Shown: positions 18,562-27,594, counted from the first letter of the stretch. The stretch: 64,000 bases of DNA from Achromobacter marplatensis (GCF_002209535.1 NZ_NJIG01000011.1:101911-165910), one strand, 5' to 3'. Numbers and translations: made by a program. The notes: a model not told the origin generated them from the letters alone.

Positions 18562-19013
18562 GCGCCCGGCGTGGTCTTTTGCACCACGGTATCTTCCGGA
18601 TCCAGCAGGCGCCCGTCCTGGGCGCGGATCTCCAGTCGGCGCACCGTCTGGCCGCGCTTGCGGTCGATCAGCGTGGAATGGGCTTCGGCGGGGGCGTAGT
18701 AGTGATCTTCGCCCCATTGCCGCAAGCCGACGATGACCGGGAACAGGGCGCGGCCCTTTTCCGTCAGCACGTATTCCTGATAGGCGCTGCCGTCGGACGC
18801 CGGGACGGCGGTAAGGATGCCGTGCGCGACCAGCGTGCGCAGCCGGTCGCTGAGGATGTTCTTGGCGACCCCCAGGCTTTTCTGGAATTCGCCGAAGCGC
18901 CGCAAGCCGTCGAAGGCGTCGCGCACGATCAGCAGCGACCACCAGTCGCCGATCGCGTCTAGCGAGCGCGCCACGGGACAGGCGGCGCCTTCAAGGCTGG
19001 TGCGTTTGACCAT
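18558..19013 (-). CDS. HxlR-family winged-helix regulator
   Basis: A 151-residue HxlR/MarR-like repressor. The N-terminus carries the family Cys (EGAACPVARSLDAIGDWWSLLIVRDA), a residue that in relatives senses oxidants or electrophiles. The winged helix continues through RRFGEFQKSLGVAKNILSDRL. It is divergent from an MFS gene, with twin operators in between, so it most likely represses that transporter and itself. Confidence 0.9.
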   Translation of the reverse strand: MVKRTSLEGAACPVARSLDAIGDWWSLLIVRDAFDGLRRFGEFQKSLGVAKNILSDRLRTLVAHGILTAVPASDGSAYQEYVLTEKGRALFPVIVGLRQWGEDHYYAPAEAHSTLIDRKRGQTVRRLEIRAQDGRLLDPEDTVVQKTTPGA

Positions 19014-19063
19014 GTCGGGCCCTTTAGCAAGAGGATGACGGGGACAGCGGATCGGACTTTATG

Positions 19064-19080
19064 GTTGCATTATAAAACCT
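19064..19080 (+). promoter_or_regulatory. Operator copy 1, GGTT-N9-AACC
   Basis: Inverted repeat with arms GGTT and AACC around GCATTATAA. It lies in the HxlR/MFS divergent gap and matches the second copy 34 bases away. Predicted HxlR site. Confidence 0.65.
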
Positions 19081-19097
19081 AAAGCCCTAGCATTCTG

Positions 19098-19114
19098 GTT
19101 TCGTAATAAAACCA
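19098..19114 (+). promoter_or_regulatory. Operator copy 2, GGTT-N9-AACC
   Basis: Inverted repeat with arms GGTT and AACC around TCGTAATAA. The spacing is the same as in copy 1 and the core is similar (ATAA before the right arm in both). It sits 13 bases before the MFS start. Confidence 0.65.
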
Positions 19115-19127
19115 TATTGGAAATCCG

Positions 19128-20354
19128 ATGCGCGCCCGATCCGACGATTCCCCCCACGATGCCGGCAGCCCTATGCCGACCTGGCTGGTCATGCTGCTGG
19201 CGGTGGCCTGTGCGCTGAGCGTGGCCAACGTGTATTACGCCCAACCTTTGCTGGACGCCATCGGCCGGGAGTTCGGCATGGACGACAGCGCCGTGGGCAT
19301 TGTCATCACCGCCACGCAGCTGGGGTGCGCCCTGGCCTTGCTGTTCGTCGTGCCCCTGGGGGATCTGCTGGACCGGCGCCGGCTGATGATCGGGCAACTG
19401 GGGCTGCTGGTCCTGGCGCTGGGCGCCGTGGCGCTGGCGGGCAACACGCCGTGGCTGCTGGCGGGCATGGTGGCGCTGGGGCTGCTGGGCACGGCGATGA
19501 CGCAGGGCTTGCTGGCCTTGTCCGCGGCCTTGGCGGCGCCGGCCGAGCGTGGCCGCGTCGTGGGCGCGGCGCAGGGCGGCGTGGTGATCGGCCTGTTGCT
19601 GGCGCGTACGGTGGCGGGCCTGGTCGCGGATGCATGGGGCTGGCGCGCGGTGTATGTGGTGTCGGCGGCGCTGGCCGCCTTGCTGGCCTGGGTGCTGGCG
19701 CGCCGCTTGCCGCACCGGCGTCTGCCGGTGGCCGACCTGTCGTACTGGGCATTGCTGCGTTCCCTGTACGCCTTGATGGCGCGCGAACCCGTGCTGCGGG
19801 TGCGCGGCATGATCGCGTTGCTGATGTTCGCGGCGATCAGCGCTTTCTGGACGGCGCTGGTGTTGCCGTTGTCGGCGCCGCCGTATTCCTTGTCGCACAC
19901 GGCGATTGGCGCGTTCGGGCTGGTGGGCGTGCTGGGCGTGTTGATGGCGGCGCGCGCCGGCCGGTGGGCGGACAGCGGGCTGGAGCAGCGCACCACCGCC
20001 GCGGGCCTGCTGCTGCTGTGCCTGGCCTGGGCGCCCATCGCCTTGCTGGAGCACAGCCTGTGGGCGCTGGCACTGGGCGTATTGATCCTGGATGTGGCGT
20101 TGCAGGCGCTGCACGTGACCAATCAGACGATGGTCTTCAGCATCAGCGCGCAGGCGCATAGCCGCCTGGTGGGCGCGTACATGATGTTCTACGCGGTGGG
20201 CAGCGGGTTGGGGGCTATCGCGTCAACGGCCGTGTATGCGCGTTGGGGATGGTCTGGCGTCTGTGTGCTGGGCGCCGGCATCAGCTTGGCGGCGTTGCTG
20301 TTCTGGGCGGCGACGCTGCCGACGAAGGCGGCTGCGCACGCGGCCCGGTGCTGA
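19128..20354 (+). CDS. MFS transporter (Bcr/AraJ/DHA-type efflux)
   Basis: A 408-residue major facilitator protein with 12 hydrophobic segments. The first transmembrane region (LSVANVYYAQPLLDAIGREFGM) and loop 2-3 (PLGDLLDRRRLMIGQ) are those of the AraJ-like/YnfM-like efflux subfamily. It lies behind the twin HxlR operators, so it is probably induced by the compound it exports. Confidence 0.87.
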   Translation: MRARSDDSPHDAGSPMPTWLVMLLAVACALSVANVYYAQPLLDAIGREFGMDDSAVGIVITATQLGCALALLFVVPLGDLLDRRRLMIGQLGLLVLALGAVALAGNTPWLLAGMVALGLLGTAMTQGLLALSAALAAPAERGRVVGAAQGGVVIGLLLARTVAGLVADAWGWRAVYVVSAALAALLAWVLARRLPHRRLPVADLSYWALLRSLYALMAREPVLRVRGMIALLMFAAISAFWTALVLPLSAPPYSLSHTAIGAFGLVGVLGVLMAARAGRWADSGLEQRTTAAGLLLLCLAWAPIALLEHSLWALALGVLILDVALQALHVTNQTMVFSISAQAHSRLVGAYMMFYAVGSGLGAIASTAVYARWGWSGVCVLGAGISLAALLFWAATLPTKAAAHAARC

Positions 20355-20396
20355 ACCCGTTGCTGAGTCCGGGACCCGTTGGTGCCGGCATGCCGA

Positions 20397-21137
20397 TCAG
20401 TGGTGTTCCAGCGTATGGGCGATGGCCGCGACCTGCGAGGCGAACGCCGCCGCGCCGCGGTCGCGCGGGCGCGGCAGGGCGATGTCGTAGCTGCCCACGA
20501 CGTTGGCGGGATGCCCGCCCAGCACGACGACCTTGTCGGCCAGGAACACCGCTTCTTCGATATCGTGCGTGACGAACAGCACGGCGGCACCGGACGCCTG
20601 CCAGACGCGGATCAGTTCCTGCTGCAGGTTGCGGCGGGTGATGGCGTCGACCGCGCTGAAGGGTTCGTCCATCAGCAGCAGGTCCGGCTTGACGGCCAGG
20701 GCGCGGGCAATGCCTACCCGCTGCGCCTGCCCACCGGACAACTGGTGGGGCCAGCGGCGGCCGTAGTCACCCATGCCTGTCAGCTGTAGCGCGGCATCGA
20801 TGCGTTGCGTCTTTTCCACGCGGTCCAGCCCCAGGCCTTCCAGGCCGTAGCCGACGTTGCCGCCGACCGTGCGCCAGGGCATCAGGCGGCTGTCCTGGAA
20901 CACGACGGCGCGCGTGCGGCGTCCCGGGCGCGGCTGCGCCTGGAACCGGACCGCACCGGCCGTGGGTTCCGTCAGGCCCGCGGCGGCGCGCAGCAGGGTG
21001 GACTTGCCCACGCCCGACCCGCCGACCACGGCGACGAAGCTGCCCGCCTCGATGTTCAGGGACAGCCCCTGGATGACCGGCGCGGCGGCGCCCGGATGCT
21101 GATAGGACAGCTGGGAGAATTCGATCACGGACGCCAT
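20397..21137 (-). CDS. ABC transporter ATP-binding protein (SsuB/TauB type)
   Basis: A 246-residue nucleotide-binding subunit. The Walker A is GGSGVGKSTLLR (about residues 39-50), the signature LSGGQAQRVGIARAL, the Walker B DLLLMDEPFSAVD, and the switch His is in FVTHDIEEAV. Type and context match importers for sulfonates, taurine or nitrate. It is the last gene of a three-gene operon and overlaps the permease by 13 bases. Confidence 0.92.
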   Translation of the reverse strand: MASVIEFSQLSYQHPGAAAPVIQGLSLNIEAGSFVAVVGGSGVGKSTLLRAAAGLTEPTAGAVRFQAQPRPGRRTRAVVFQDSRLMPWRTVGGNVGYGLEGLGLDRVEKTQRIDAALQLTGMGDYGRRWPHQLSGGQAQRVGIARALAVKPDLLLMDEPFSAVDAITRRNLQQELIRVWQASGAAVLFVTHDIEEAVFLADKVVVLGGHPANVVGSYDIALPRPRDRGAAAFASQVAAIAHTLEHH

Positions 21138-21976
21138 TGCAGCACCTTCCCTTCAACGGCGGAGAACGCCAGGTCGCAGATTGTGTAGACCAGCGAGATG
21201 ATCAGCATGTAGACGACCACGGCGTCGTAGGCGCCCACGCCGGCAGCGGCGTTCATCTCCTGGCCCATGCCGGGCACGCCAAGCAGTTCGGCGGCGATCA
21301 GCGTCATCCAGGCTTGCCCGATGCCGGTGCGCACGCCCGACAGGGCGCCGGGGGCGATGGCTGGCAGCGTCACCGAGAACGCGCGCGCCAGATAGCCGCC
21401 ATGGCCGAACGCGCGGGCCAGTTCGTAGTAGCGCGGGTCCACGTTGCGTACGGCGCTGTAGGTGGCGAAGTAGTTCACCCAGAACACGCCGATCGCGATG
21501 ACGAAGGCCGCGCCCGCGTGGCTGACCTTGAACCAGGCGATGGCGAACACGACCCAAGCCAGCGGCGGGATCGGGCGCAGGATGCGGGCCAGATAGGCTT
21601 GGGTCAGGTCGAAGCGCGGCAGCGTGGCCGCGGCCAGGCCCACGCCGAAGCCCAGCGCCGTGCCCAGCGCCAGCCCCCAGAAATAGTGGATCAGGCTGGA
21701 GCCGATGGCAGGCAGCAGGCGCCCCGATTGCCATTCCTGGGCCAGCGTGCCGGGCAACGCGAAGGGGTCGGGCAGGGTGCCGCGCGGCGCCCATTCCCAG
21801 ACCAGCGCGGCTTTCCAGATGCCGATGAACAGGATCAGCCCGGCGATGCCGTAGGCGGCCCGGCGCGCGGCGGCCATCCACGGCGGCGGGCCGCTGCGCC
21901 CGGCGGCAGGCGCGGCGACCGGCGGCGTGGCCGGGCTCATTGCGGGGTTGATTGCCGGGGTGATTCCCTGATTCAT
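21125..21976 (-). CDS. ABC transporter permease (SsuC/TauC type)
   Basis: A 283-residue inner-membrane subunit with about six membrane segments and the binding-protein-dependent EAA loop (ELARAFGHGGYLARAFSVTLPAIAPGALSGVRTGIGQAW). The N-terminus is a Pro/Ala-rich cytoplasmic tail of about 35 residues. It overlaps the binding-protein gene upstream by four bases and the ATPase gene downstream by 13, so all three are co-translated. Confidence 0.9.
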   Translation of the reverse strand: MNQGITPAINPAMSPATPPVAAPAAGRSGPPPWMAAARRAAYGIAGLILFIGIWKAALVWEWAPRGTLPDPFALPGTLAQEWQSGRLLPAIGSSLIHYFWGLALGTALGFGVGLAAATLPRFDLTQAYLARILRPIPPLAWVVFAIAWFKVSHAGAAFVIAIGVFWVNYFATYSAVRNVDPRYYELARAFGHGGYLARAFSVTLPAIAPGALSGVRTGIGQAWMTLIAAELLGVPGMGQEMNAAAGVGAYDAVVVYMLIISLVYTICDLAFSAVEGKVLQWRP

Positions 21977-22983
21977 GGCTTGGCGGCCTTGTCGTAATAG
22001 CGGGTGTCGAACAACTGCTTCACGTCGACCGGGGGCGCTTCGACGGTGCCGAGCGTCGCCTGGAACGTCTGCAGTTCGGCCGTGGCGTCGACGATGGCGT
22101 GCGGGTCGGCCACGAACTGGTCATGCGAGTTGCGGATGGCTTTTTCCACCAGGCCGCGGTCCAGCCGGCCGCCGCCCACGTACTTCTGTACGTAGCCTGC
22201 GGCTTTGGCCGGATCGTTCTTCAACAACGCGGTGGCCGACAGATGCGCGTTCACCAGTTGCTGCACGGTGTCGGGGTGGTCGGCGATCAGCTTCTCGCGC
22301 ACCAGCAGCACGGCGCCGGGCTGTTTCGGGAACAGTTGTGAACCGCGCGCCACGACGCGGGACTCCGGGGCGCGGGTCAGGACGGTGGTGACGGTGGGCT
22401 CCAGGATGGCCGCGCCGTCGATGGCGCCCGTCAGCAGCGATTGCTGGATCTGGGCTTCGCCCTGGTAGATCAGTTCCACGCTGGCGGGATCGGCCTTGAT
22501 CTGGTTGCGCAGCCAATACTGCAGCGCGGCTTCGGGCACGGCGCCCTTCGGGTAGCTGGCAAGCACGGGCTTGCGGCCATGGTCCTTGGCGAAACGGGCG
22601 AATGCCGTGGCCGGGGCGCCGGAGGCGAAGTACGGGGCCAGCGGGCCCAGCGCCACTACATTGACCTGTTCGACGATATTCGAGGCGACGACCTTGATGT
22701 CCGCGCCCTTGGCGCGTGCGACCAGCGCGGGCCCGATGCCGACATAGGCGGCGTCCAGCTGGCCGGCGATCAGCGCCTGGGTCAATGCCGGGCCGCTCTG
22801 GAATTGCACCAGCTTGGGCGCCGGGGCGCCTTTGGCCTGCAAGTTGCCTTCTTCCAGGCCGATGAACAGCTGGGCATCGGGCAGGATGGGCAGATAGCCG
22901 ATTTCCAGCGCCGGCGGCGCAGCCAAGACGGGCGAGGACGCGGCGGCAGAGAGCACGGTGACAGCCAAGAGCTTGCGGAGCAT
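21973..22983 (-). CDS. ABC transporter substrate-binding protein (sulfonate/nitrate/taurine class)
   Basis: A 336-residue periplasmic binding protein with a cleavable signal peptide (MLRKLLAVTVLSAAASSPVLA, cleavage after AxA near residue 22). The domain is NMT1/SsuA-like: LEIGYLPILPDAQLFIG, GPALTQALIAGQLDAAYVGIGPAL, YPKGAVPEAALQYWL, GAAILEPTVTTVL. It is the first gene of the importer operon. The ligand cannot be assigned between alkanesulfonate, taurine, nitrate or a thiamine precursor, and no monooxygenase gene adjoins it. Confidence 0.88.
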   Translation of the reverse strand: MLRKLLAVTVLSAAASSPVLAAPPALEIGYLPILPDAQLFIGLEEGNLQAKGAPAPKLVQFQSGPALTQALIAGQLDAAYVGIGPALVARAKGADIKVVASNIVEQVNVVALGPLAPYFASGAPATAFARFAKDHGRKPVLASYPKGAVPEAALQYWLRNQIKADPASVELIYQGEAQIQQSLLTGAIDGAAILEPTVTTVLTRAPESRVVARGSQLFPKQPGAVLLVREKLIADHPDTVQQLVNAHLSATALLKNDPAKAAGYVQKYVGGGRLDRGLVEKAIRNSHDQFVADPHAIVDATAELQTFQATLGTVEAPPVDVKQLFDTRYYDKAAKP

Positions 22984-23073
22984 GGGAAATCCTGTGAGTC
23001 GCGCCTTGATGCGGCTGGCGCTTTGCCTACGGACAAAGGGTTTTCCGGTGTCCGCCTAATGATTTTAAATATG

Positions 23074-23093
23074 TTTATTCTTATTCTTTATTC
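23074..23093 (-). promoter_or_regulatory. AT-rich leader with tandem TTTATTC repeats upstream of the ABC operon
   Basis: Three near-identical direct repeats (TTTATTC, TTATTC, TTTATTC) lie in the most AT-rich part of this region, about 90 bases before the binding-protein start. It is probably the promoter and activator site of the importer operon. A CysB-type LysR activator is a reasonable guess from the pathway, but the sequence does not prove it. Confidence 0.35.
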
Positions 23094-23164
23094 ATTATGG
23101 TTATATGTTTAATGGTGCCGCAGAACGGGGAATAGCGGCAGACTCACCCATGAAAACCCAATGA

Positions 23165-23190
23165 AAAAGACCGCGAAATCGCGGTCTTTT
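23165..23190 (-). terminator. Intrinsic terminator of the acyl-CoA dehydrogenase operon
   Basis: A perfect 11-bp stem (AAAAGACCGCG/CGCGGTCTTTT) with a 4-base AAAT loop begins 22 bases beyond the stop codon. A run of T follows on the minus strand; the plus strand also ends in TTTT, so it may act both ways. Confidence 0.88.
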
Positions 23191-23211
23191 AGTCATGCGG
23201 CTGCCGGGCGG

Positions 23212-24981
23212 TTACGGCTGGATCTCGTAGTCCTTGGAACCGAGCACCACGGCCGCCAGGCCCGGGGCCTGGGTCAGCTTGTGCAGCGCATAGCACTGCA
23301 CCGTGGCGATCTTGGCCTGATGGAACTCGGGATCTTCCTGCTGATGGTCCAGGCTGACGAGCAGCGCGCGCGCCATCTGCCAGCCGGCCAGCGTGGTGCC
23401 CGCCAGCAGCAGGTAGGGCACGGCCGACCCGAACACGGCGTTCGGCGCGCTGGCGGCGTTGGCCAGCACGAAGTCCACCACGTTCGCCAGCGCCAGCCGG
23501 GCCTGCCGCAGCGGCTTCAGCACCAGATTGGCGGCAGGTTCGCTGCGGGATTCCAGTTCTGATTCGGTCTGGCGGATGGCTTCCAGCAAGGCCTGGGCCA
23601 CGGCGCCGCCGTCGCGTAGCGTCTTGCGGCCGACGAGGTCATTGGCCTGGATGGCGGTCGTGCCTTCGTAGATGGTCAGGATGCGGGCGTCGCGGTAGTA
23701 CTGGGCGGCGCCGGTTTCCTCGATGAAGCCCATGCCGCCGTGCACCTGCACGCCCAGGCTGGCCACGTCGATGGACATCTCGGTGCACCAGCCCTTGACG
23801 ATGGGCACCAGGAATTCCTGGACGGCCAGATGGCGGCGGCGCACGTCGGCGTCGGGGTGGGCGTGCGCCTGGTCGGCATGGCCGGCGGTGACGTAGGCAA
23901 GCGCGCGGCCAGCTTCGGTCAGGGCGCGCATGGTGCCCAGCATGCGGCGCACATCGGGGTGCTGGATGATGGCCACGGCCTCGCGCGAGGACCCGTCCAC
24001 CGGACGGCTCTGCACGCGGTCCGCGGCGTAGGCCAGCGCATGCTGGTAGGCGCGGTCGGCGATGGCGATGCCCTGCACGCCTACGGCATAGCGGGCGGCA
24101 TTCATCATGATGAACATGGCGTCCAGCCCGCGGTTTTCCTGGCCGACCAGATACCCCAGCGCGCCGCCCGCGTCGCCGAACTGCAAGGTGGCGGTGGGGC
24201 TGGCCTTGATACCCAGCTTGTGTTCGATGGACACGCAGGTGACGTCATTGCGCGCGCCCAGCGAGCCGTCTTCGTTCACCAGGAATTTAGGCACCAGGAA
24301 GAGCGAAATGCCCTTGACGCCTTCGGGCGCGTCCGGCAGCCGCGCCAACACCAGGTGCAGGATGTTCTCGGTCAGGTCGTGGTCGCCGTAGGTGATGAAG
24401 ATCTTGGTGCCCGACAGCCGGTAGGTGCCGTCGCCCACCGGCTGCGCGCGCGTGCGGATCATCGCCAGGTCGGAACCGGCCTGCGGCTCGGTCAGGTTCA
24501 TCGTGCCGGTCCATTGGCCCGAAATCATGGGGCCGATGAAGCGCTTTTTCAGCTCGGGGGAACCGGCGGTCAGCAACGCTTCGATGGCGCCGTTGGTCAG
24601 CAGCGGACACAGCGCGAACGACAGATTGGCGGCGTTCAGCATTTCAGAGCAGGGCGAACCGATCAGGCCGGGCAGTCCCTGGCCGCCGTATTCGACAGGA
24701 TGCGACATGCCCTGCCAGCCGGCCTCCGTGTATTGGCGGAAGGCCTGCTTGAAACCGGCCGCCGTGGTTACGGCACCGTCGCGCCAGGCGCTGGGCTCGC
24801 GGTCGGCGGGGTGGTTCAGCGGCGCCAGCACCTCGGCGGCGAAATGGGCGGATTCTTCCAGCACCGCCTGGGCGGTGTCGGGCGTGGCCTCCTCGAAACC
24901 GGGCAGGGCAGCGACTTGCTGCAATCCGGCCAGATGGTTCAACACGAACAGCATGTCTTTCACGGGGGCTTGGTACGTCAT
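23212..24981 (-). CDS. Acyl-CoA dehydrogenase (DmdC-like, long form)
   Basis: A 589-residue acyl-CoA dehydrogenase with an extra C-terminal domain, the layout of 3-methylmercaptopropionyl-CoA dehydrogenase DmdC and relatives. Signatures are GQWTGTMNLTEPQAGSDLAMIRT (the family GTM-LTEP-GSDL) and GGMGFIEETGAAQYYRDARILTIYEGTTAIQANDL (with the usual RD..I-TIYEGT). The opening MTYQAPVKDMLFVLNHLAGL is the typical DmdC-like N-terminus. It lies 42 bases behind a matching acyl-CoA ligase. The true acyl substrate may be short or medium chain rather than a sulphur compound. Confidence 0.9.
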   Translation of the reverse strand: MTYQAPVKDMLFVLNHLAGLQQVAALPGFEEATPDTAQAVLEESAHFAAEVLAPLNHPADREPSAWRDGAVTTAAGFKQAFRQYTEAGWQGMSHPVEYGGQGLPGLIGSPCSEMLNAANLSFALCPLLTNGAIEALLTAGSPELKKRFIGPMISGQWTGTMNLTEPQAGSDLAMIRTRAQPVGDGTYRLSGTKIFITYGDHDLTENILHLVLARLPDAPEGVKGISLFLVPKFLVNEDGSLGARNDVTCVSIEHKLGIKASPTATLQFGDAGGALGYLVGQENRGLDAMFIMMNAARYAVGVQGIAIADRAYQHALAYAADRVQSRPVDGSSREAVAIIQHPDVRRMLGTMRALTEAGRALAYVTAGHADQAHAHPDADVRRRHLAVQEFLVPIVKGWCTEMSIDVASLGVQVHGGMGFIEETGAAQYYRDARILTIYEGTTAIQANDLVGRKTLRDGGAVAQALLEAIRQTESELESRSEPAANLVLKPLRQARLALANVVDFVLANAASAPNAVFGSAVPYLLLAGTTLAGWQMARALLVSLDHQQEDPEFHQAKIATVQCYALHKLTQAPGLAAVVLGSKDYEIQP

Positions 24982-25023
24982 GGCGTCGGAGCTCCTGGAT
25001 TCAGGGTTGTGCGGGGACGGCGT

Positions 25024-26715
25024 TCAGCCGGCCTGATCGGGTTTGGAATCCGGTTTGGAATCGGATCTGGAATCGGGGTCGGCCACGTCGATGGCCCGGG
25101 TTGCGCCGACGGCGGCGCGCAGTTCGAATTTCTGGATCTTGCCGGTGGAGGTCTTGGGCAGTTCGCCGAAACGCACGGCGCGGGGCACCTTGAAGCCGGG
25201 CAGCAGCAGCTTGCAGTGCGCGATGATCTCTTCGGCGGTGGCGGTACAGCCGGCCTTCAGCTCGACGAAGGCGCACGGCGTTTCCCCCCACTTGGGGTCG
25301 GGCATGGCCACCACCGCCACGGCGGCGACGGCAGGGTGGCGGTACAGCGCGTCTTCGACTTCGATGCTGGAGATGTTCTCGCCGCCCGAGATGATGATGT
25401 CCTTGCTGCGGTCCTTGATGCGGACGTACCCGTCGGCCGTCATCACGCCCAGGTCGCCGGTATGGAACCAGCCGCCCGCGAAGGCCTCTTCGGTGGCGCG
25501 TTCGTTCTTCAGGTAGCCCTTCATGCAGATATTGCCGCGGAACATGATCTCGCCCACGGTCTGTTCGTCGGCGGGCACTTCTTCCATCGTGTCGGGGTTG
25601 CGTACCGAGATGCCCGCCTGCAAGTGGTAGCGCACGCCTTGGCGCGCGGTGAGCAGGGCGCGGCGCTCGTCGTCCAGCGCGTCCCAGGCTTCCTGGCGGG
25701 CGCAGACGGCGGCCGGTCCGTAGACTTCCGTCAGGCCGTACACGTGCGTCAATTCGAAGCCGATGTCGCGCATCTTGGCGATGACGGCCGGCGCGGGCGC
25801 GGCGCCCGCCACCATGGTGCGCACCGTGTGCGTGATGCCGGCCCGCATCTCGGCCGGCGCATTGGCCAGCGCGCTTTGCACGATGGGCGCGCCGCAGTAG
25901 TGGGTGACGCCCTCGTCGCGGATCAGGTCGAACACGGTCTTGGGATCGAACTTGCGCAGGCACACGTTCACGCCGGCGCGCGCGGCAACCGTCCACGGGA
26001 AGCACCAGCCGTTGCAGTGGAACATCGGCAGGGTCCACAGATAGACCGCATGCTTGGGCATGTCCCATTCCAGGATGTTGCTGACCGCGTTCATGTAGGC
26101 GCCGCGGTAGTGGTAGACCACGCCCTTGGGGTCGCCGGTGGTGCCGGACGTGTAGTTCAGCGCAATGGCGTCCCATTCGTCGGCGGGCGGCTTCCAGTCG
26201 TAGTGAGCGGGGGCGTCGGCCAGGAACGCTTCATAGTCGGTGGCGCCGGGCAGCGTGGCCGGGGCGCTGTCCAGATCGTGCACGGACACGATTTTCAGGT
26301 GCGGGAATTCCGCGCGGGCGCGCTGGGCGACGTCGCCGTATTCGGTGTCGACGATCAGCGCGCGGGCCTCGCCGTGGCCCAGCATGAACAGCACGCTGGG
26401 GGTGTCCAGCCGGGTGTTCAGGGTGTTCAGCACCGCGCCCAGCATGGGCACGCCGAAGTGCGCTTCGACCATGGCGGGGATGTTGGGCAGCATCACCGCG
26501 ACGGTGTCGCCGCGCCGGATGCCGGCATTCGCCAGCGCGTTGGCCAGCCGCTGGGCGCGCTCGTAGGTCTGGGCCCAGGTGCGGCGCACCTTGCCGTGCA
26601 CCACCGCCAGGCGGTGCCCGTAGACGTCCGCCGCCCGGGCGATGAAATCCACCGGGGTCAAGGCTTCATAGTTGGCGTCGCGGCGCGCCAGGCCGTGGTC
26701 GAACATGCTGCTCAT
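25024..26715 (-). CDS. Acyl-CoA ligase (AMP-forming, DmdB/FadD-like)
   Basis: A 563-residue ANL-superfamily ligase activating a carboxylic acid to its CoA thioester through an acyl-AMP. Motifs are YTSGTTGDPKGVVYHYRG (P-loop A3), VYGLTEVYGPA (A5), GWFHTGDLGVMTADGYVRIKDRSKDIIISGGENISS (A7-A8) and PKTSTGKIQKFELR (A10 with the catalytic Lys). It is the first gene of a two-gene operon with the acyl-CoA dehydrogenase. The divergent Crp/Fnr gene and the palindrome in between suggest joint control. A GTT(G)-D-rich tail ends the protein. Confidence 0.9.
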   Translation of the reverse strand: MSSMFDHGLARRDANYEALTPVDFIARAADVYGHRLAVVHGKVRRTWAQTYERAQRLANALANAGIRRGDTVAVMLPNIPAMVEAHFGVPMLGAVLNTLNTRLDTPSVLFMLGHGEARALIVDTEYGDVAQRARAEFPHLKIVSVHDLDSAPATLPGATDYEAFLADAPAHYDWKPPADEWDAIALNYTSGTTGDPKGVVYHYRGAYMNAVSNILEWDMPKHAVYLWTLPMFHCNGWCFPWTVAARAGVNVCLRKFDPKTVFDLIRDEGVTHYCGAPIVQSALANAPAEMRAGITHTVRTMVAGAAPAPAVIAKMRDIGFELTHVYGLTEVYGPAAVCARQEAWDALDDERRALLTARQGVRYHLQAGISVRNPDTMEEVPADEQTVGEIMFRGNICMKGYLKNERATEEAFAGGWFHTGDLGVMTADGYVRIKDRSKDIIISGGENISSIEVEDALYRHPAVAAVAVVAMPDPKWGETPCAFVELKAGCTATAEEIIAHCKLLLPGFKVPRAVRFGELPKTSTGKIQKFELRAAVGATRAIDVADPDSRSDSKPDSKPDQAG

Positions 26716-26813
26716 GCGTTGTCTCCGAGCGGGGCGGGCAGGCGCCCCTTATCTATTTTCGGGAACCTTGATTCCCGTCGCTTGCGTGAGCTTAGGGCGC
26801 GCCGGAAAATACT

Positions 26814-26835
26814 GTCTGTCGCCTGCATGACAGAC
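26814..26835 (+). promoter_or_regulatory. Perfect inverted repeat GTCTGTC-N8-GACAGAC
   Basis: A 22-bp palindrome in the divergent gap between the acyl-CoA ligase and the Crp/Fnr gene. Its inner TGTC-N8-GACA has the geometry of a Crp-family site, so it is a candidate operator for that regulator. Confidence 0.6.
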
Positions 26836-26878
26836 CGCCGGTCGACCCTGCAAACTCCAGTTTTACACGGTTCTGCCC

Positions 26879-27589
26879 ATGACCGACGTTTCAAACATTG
26901 TTTCCGCCCCGGAACTGTCCCGCCTGTTCCGGGCCTGCGCCTGGTTCGGCGCACTGGACGGCCGCCACCAGGATCTGGTGCTGGCGACTGCGCGCGCCGA
27001 ACACGTGGCAAGCGGCGCCTGGATCGCGCGGCGCAATGCGCCCTCGGACTATTGGTTGGGCGTGCACGCCGGCTTGCTGAAACTGGCGATCTACAACGAG
27101 TCCGGGCGCAGTTGCACGTTCTCGGGCGTGCCGCCGGGCGGCTGGTTCGGCGAAGGCAGCGTCATCAAGCGCGAACTGCGCAAATACGATGTGGTGGCGA
27201 TCCAGCCGTCGCTGGTGATGCTGGTGCCGGCCGCGACGTTTCACGCGCTGCTGTCGGCCAGCCTGCCGTTTTCGCACTTTGTCATCGGCCAGTTGAATGA
27301 CCGGATGGGTGAATTCATCGCGTCCATCCAGAACCACCGTTTGCTGGATGCCGATGCGCGCGTGGCGCAGTCGCTGGCACAGCTGTTCAATCCGCAGCTG
27401 TATCCGTCCACCGATCTGACCCTGGCGATTTCGCAGGAAGAGCTGGGGTATCTGACCGGCCTGTCGCGCCAGCGGGTCAACCAGGCGTTGCAGGCGCTGG
27501 CCGACCAGGGCATCCTCGCGCTGGCGTACAACCAGATCAAGGTGCTGGGCCTGGACCGCCTGCGGCAATACGGCCTGGATCAGATCTGA
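26879..27589 (+). CDS. Crp/Fnr-family regulator
   Basis: A 236-residue regulator with a cyclic-nucleotide-binding-like beta-roll (residues about 20-140; GVPPGGWFGEGSVIKRE) and a C-terminal Crp winged helix whose recognition segment is SQEELGYLTGLSRQRVNQALQALADQGI. It lacks an FNR-type Cys cluster, so oxygen sensing is not expected. It is divergent from the acyl-CoA ligase/dehydrogenase operon. The likely role is control of that operon through the palindrome at 26814-26835. Confidence 0.86.
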   Translation: MTDVSNIVSAPELSRLFRACAWFGALDGRHQDLVLATARAEHVASGAWIARRNAPSDYWLGVHAGLLKLAIYNESGRSCTFSGVPPGGWFGEGSVIKRELRKYDVVAIQPSLVMLVPAATFHALLSASLPFSHFVIGQLNDRMGEFIASIQNHRLLDADARVAQSLAQLFNPQLYPSTDLTLAISQEELGYLTGLSRQRVNQALQALADQGILALAYNQIKVLGLDRLRQYGLDQI

Positions 27590-27594
27590 GCCGC

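Noticed and set aside
23740..27300. Very long open frame on the plus strand (1186 codons) across the acyl-CoA dehydrogenase and ligase genes
   Set aside because: The minus strand carries two complete enzymes with all family motifs; the opposing frame is His/Gly/Arg-rich without any motif, a usual antisense shadow in high-GC DNA.
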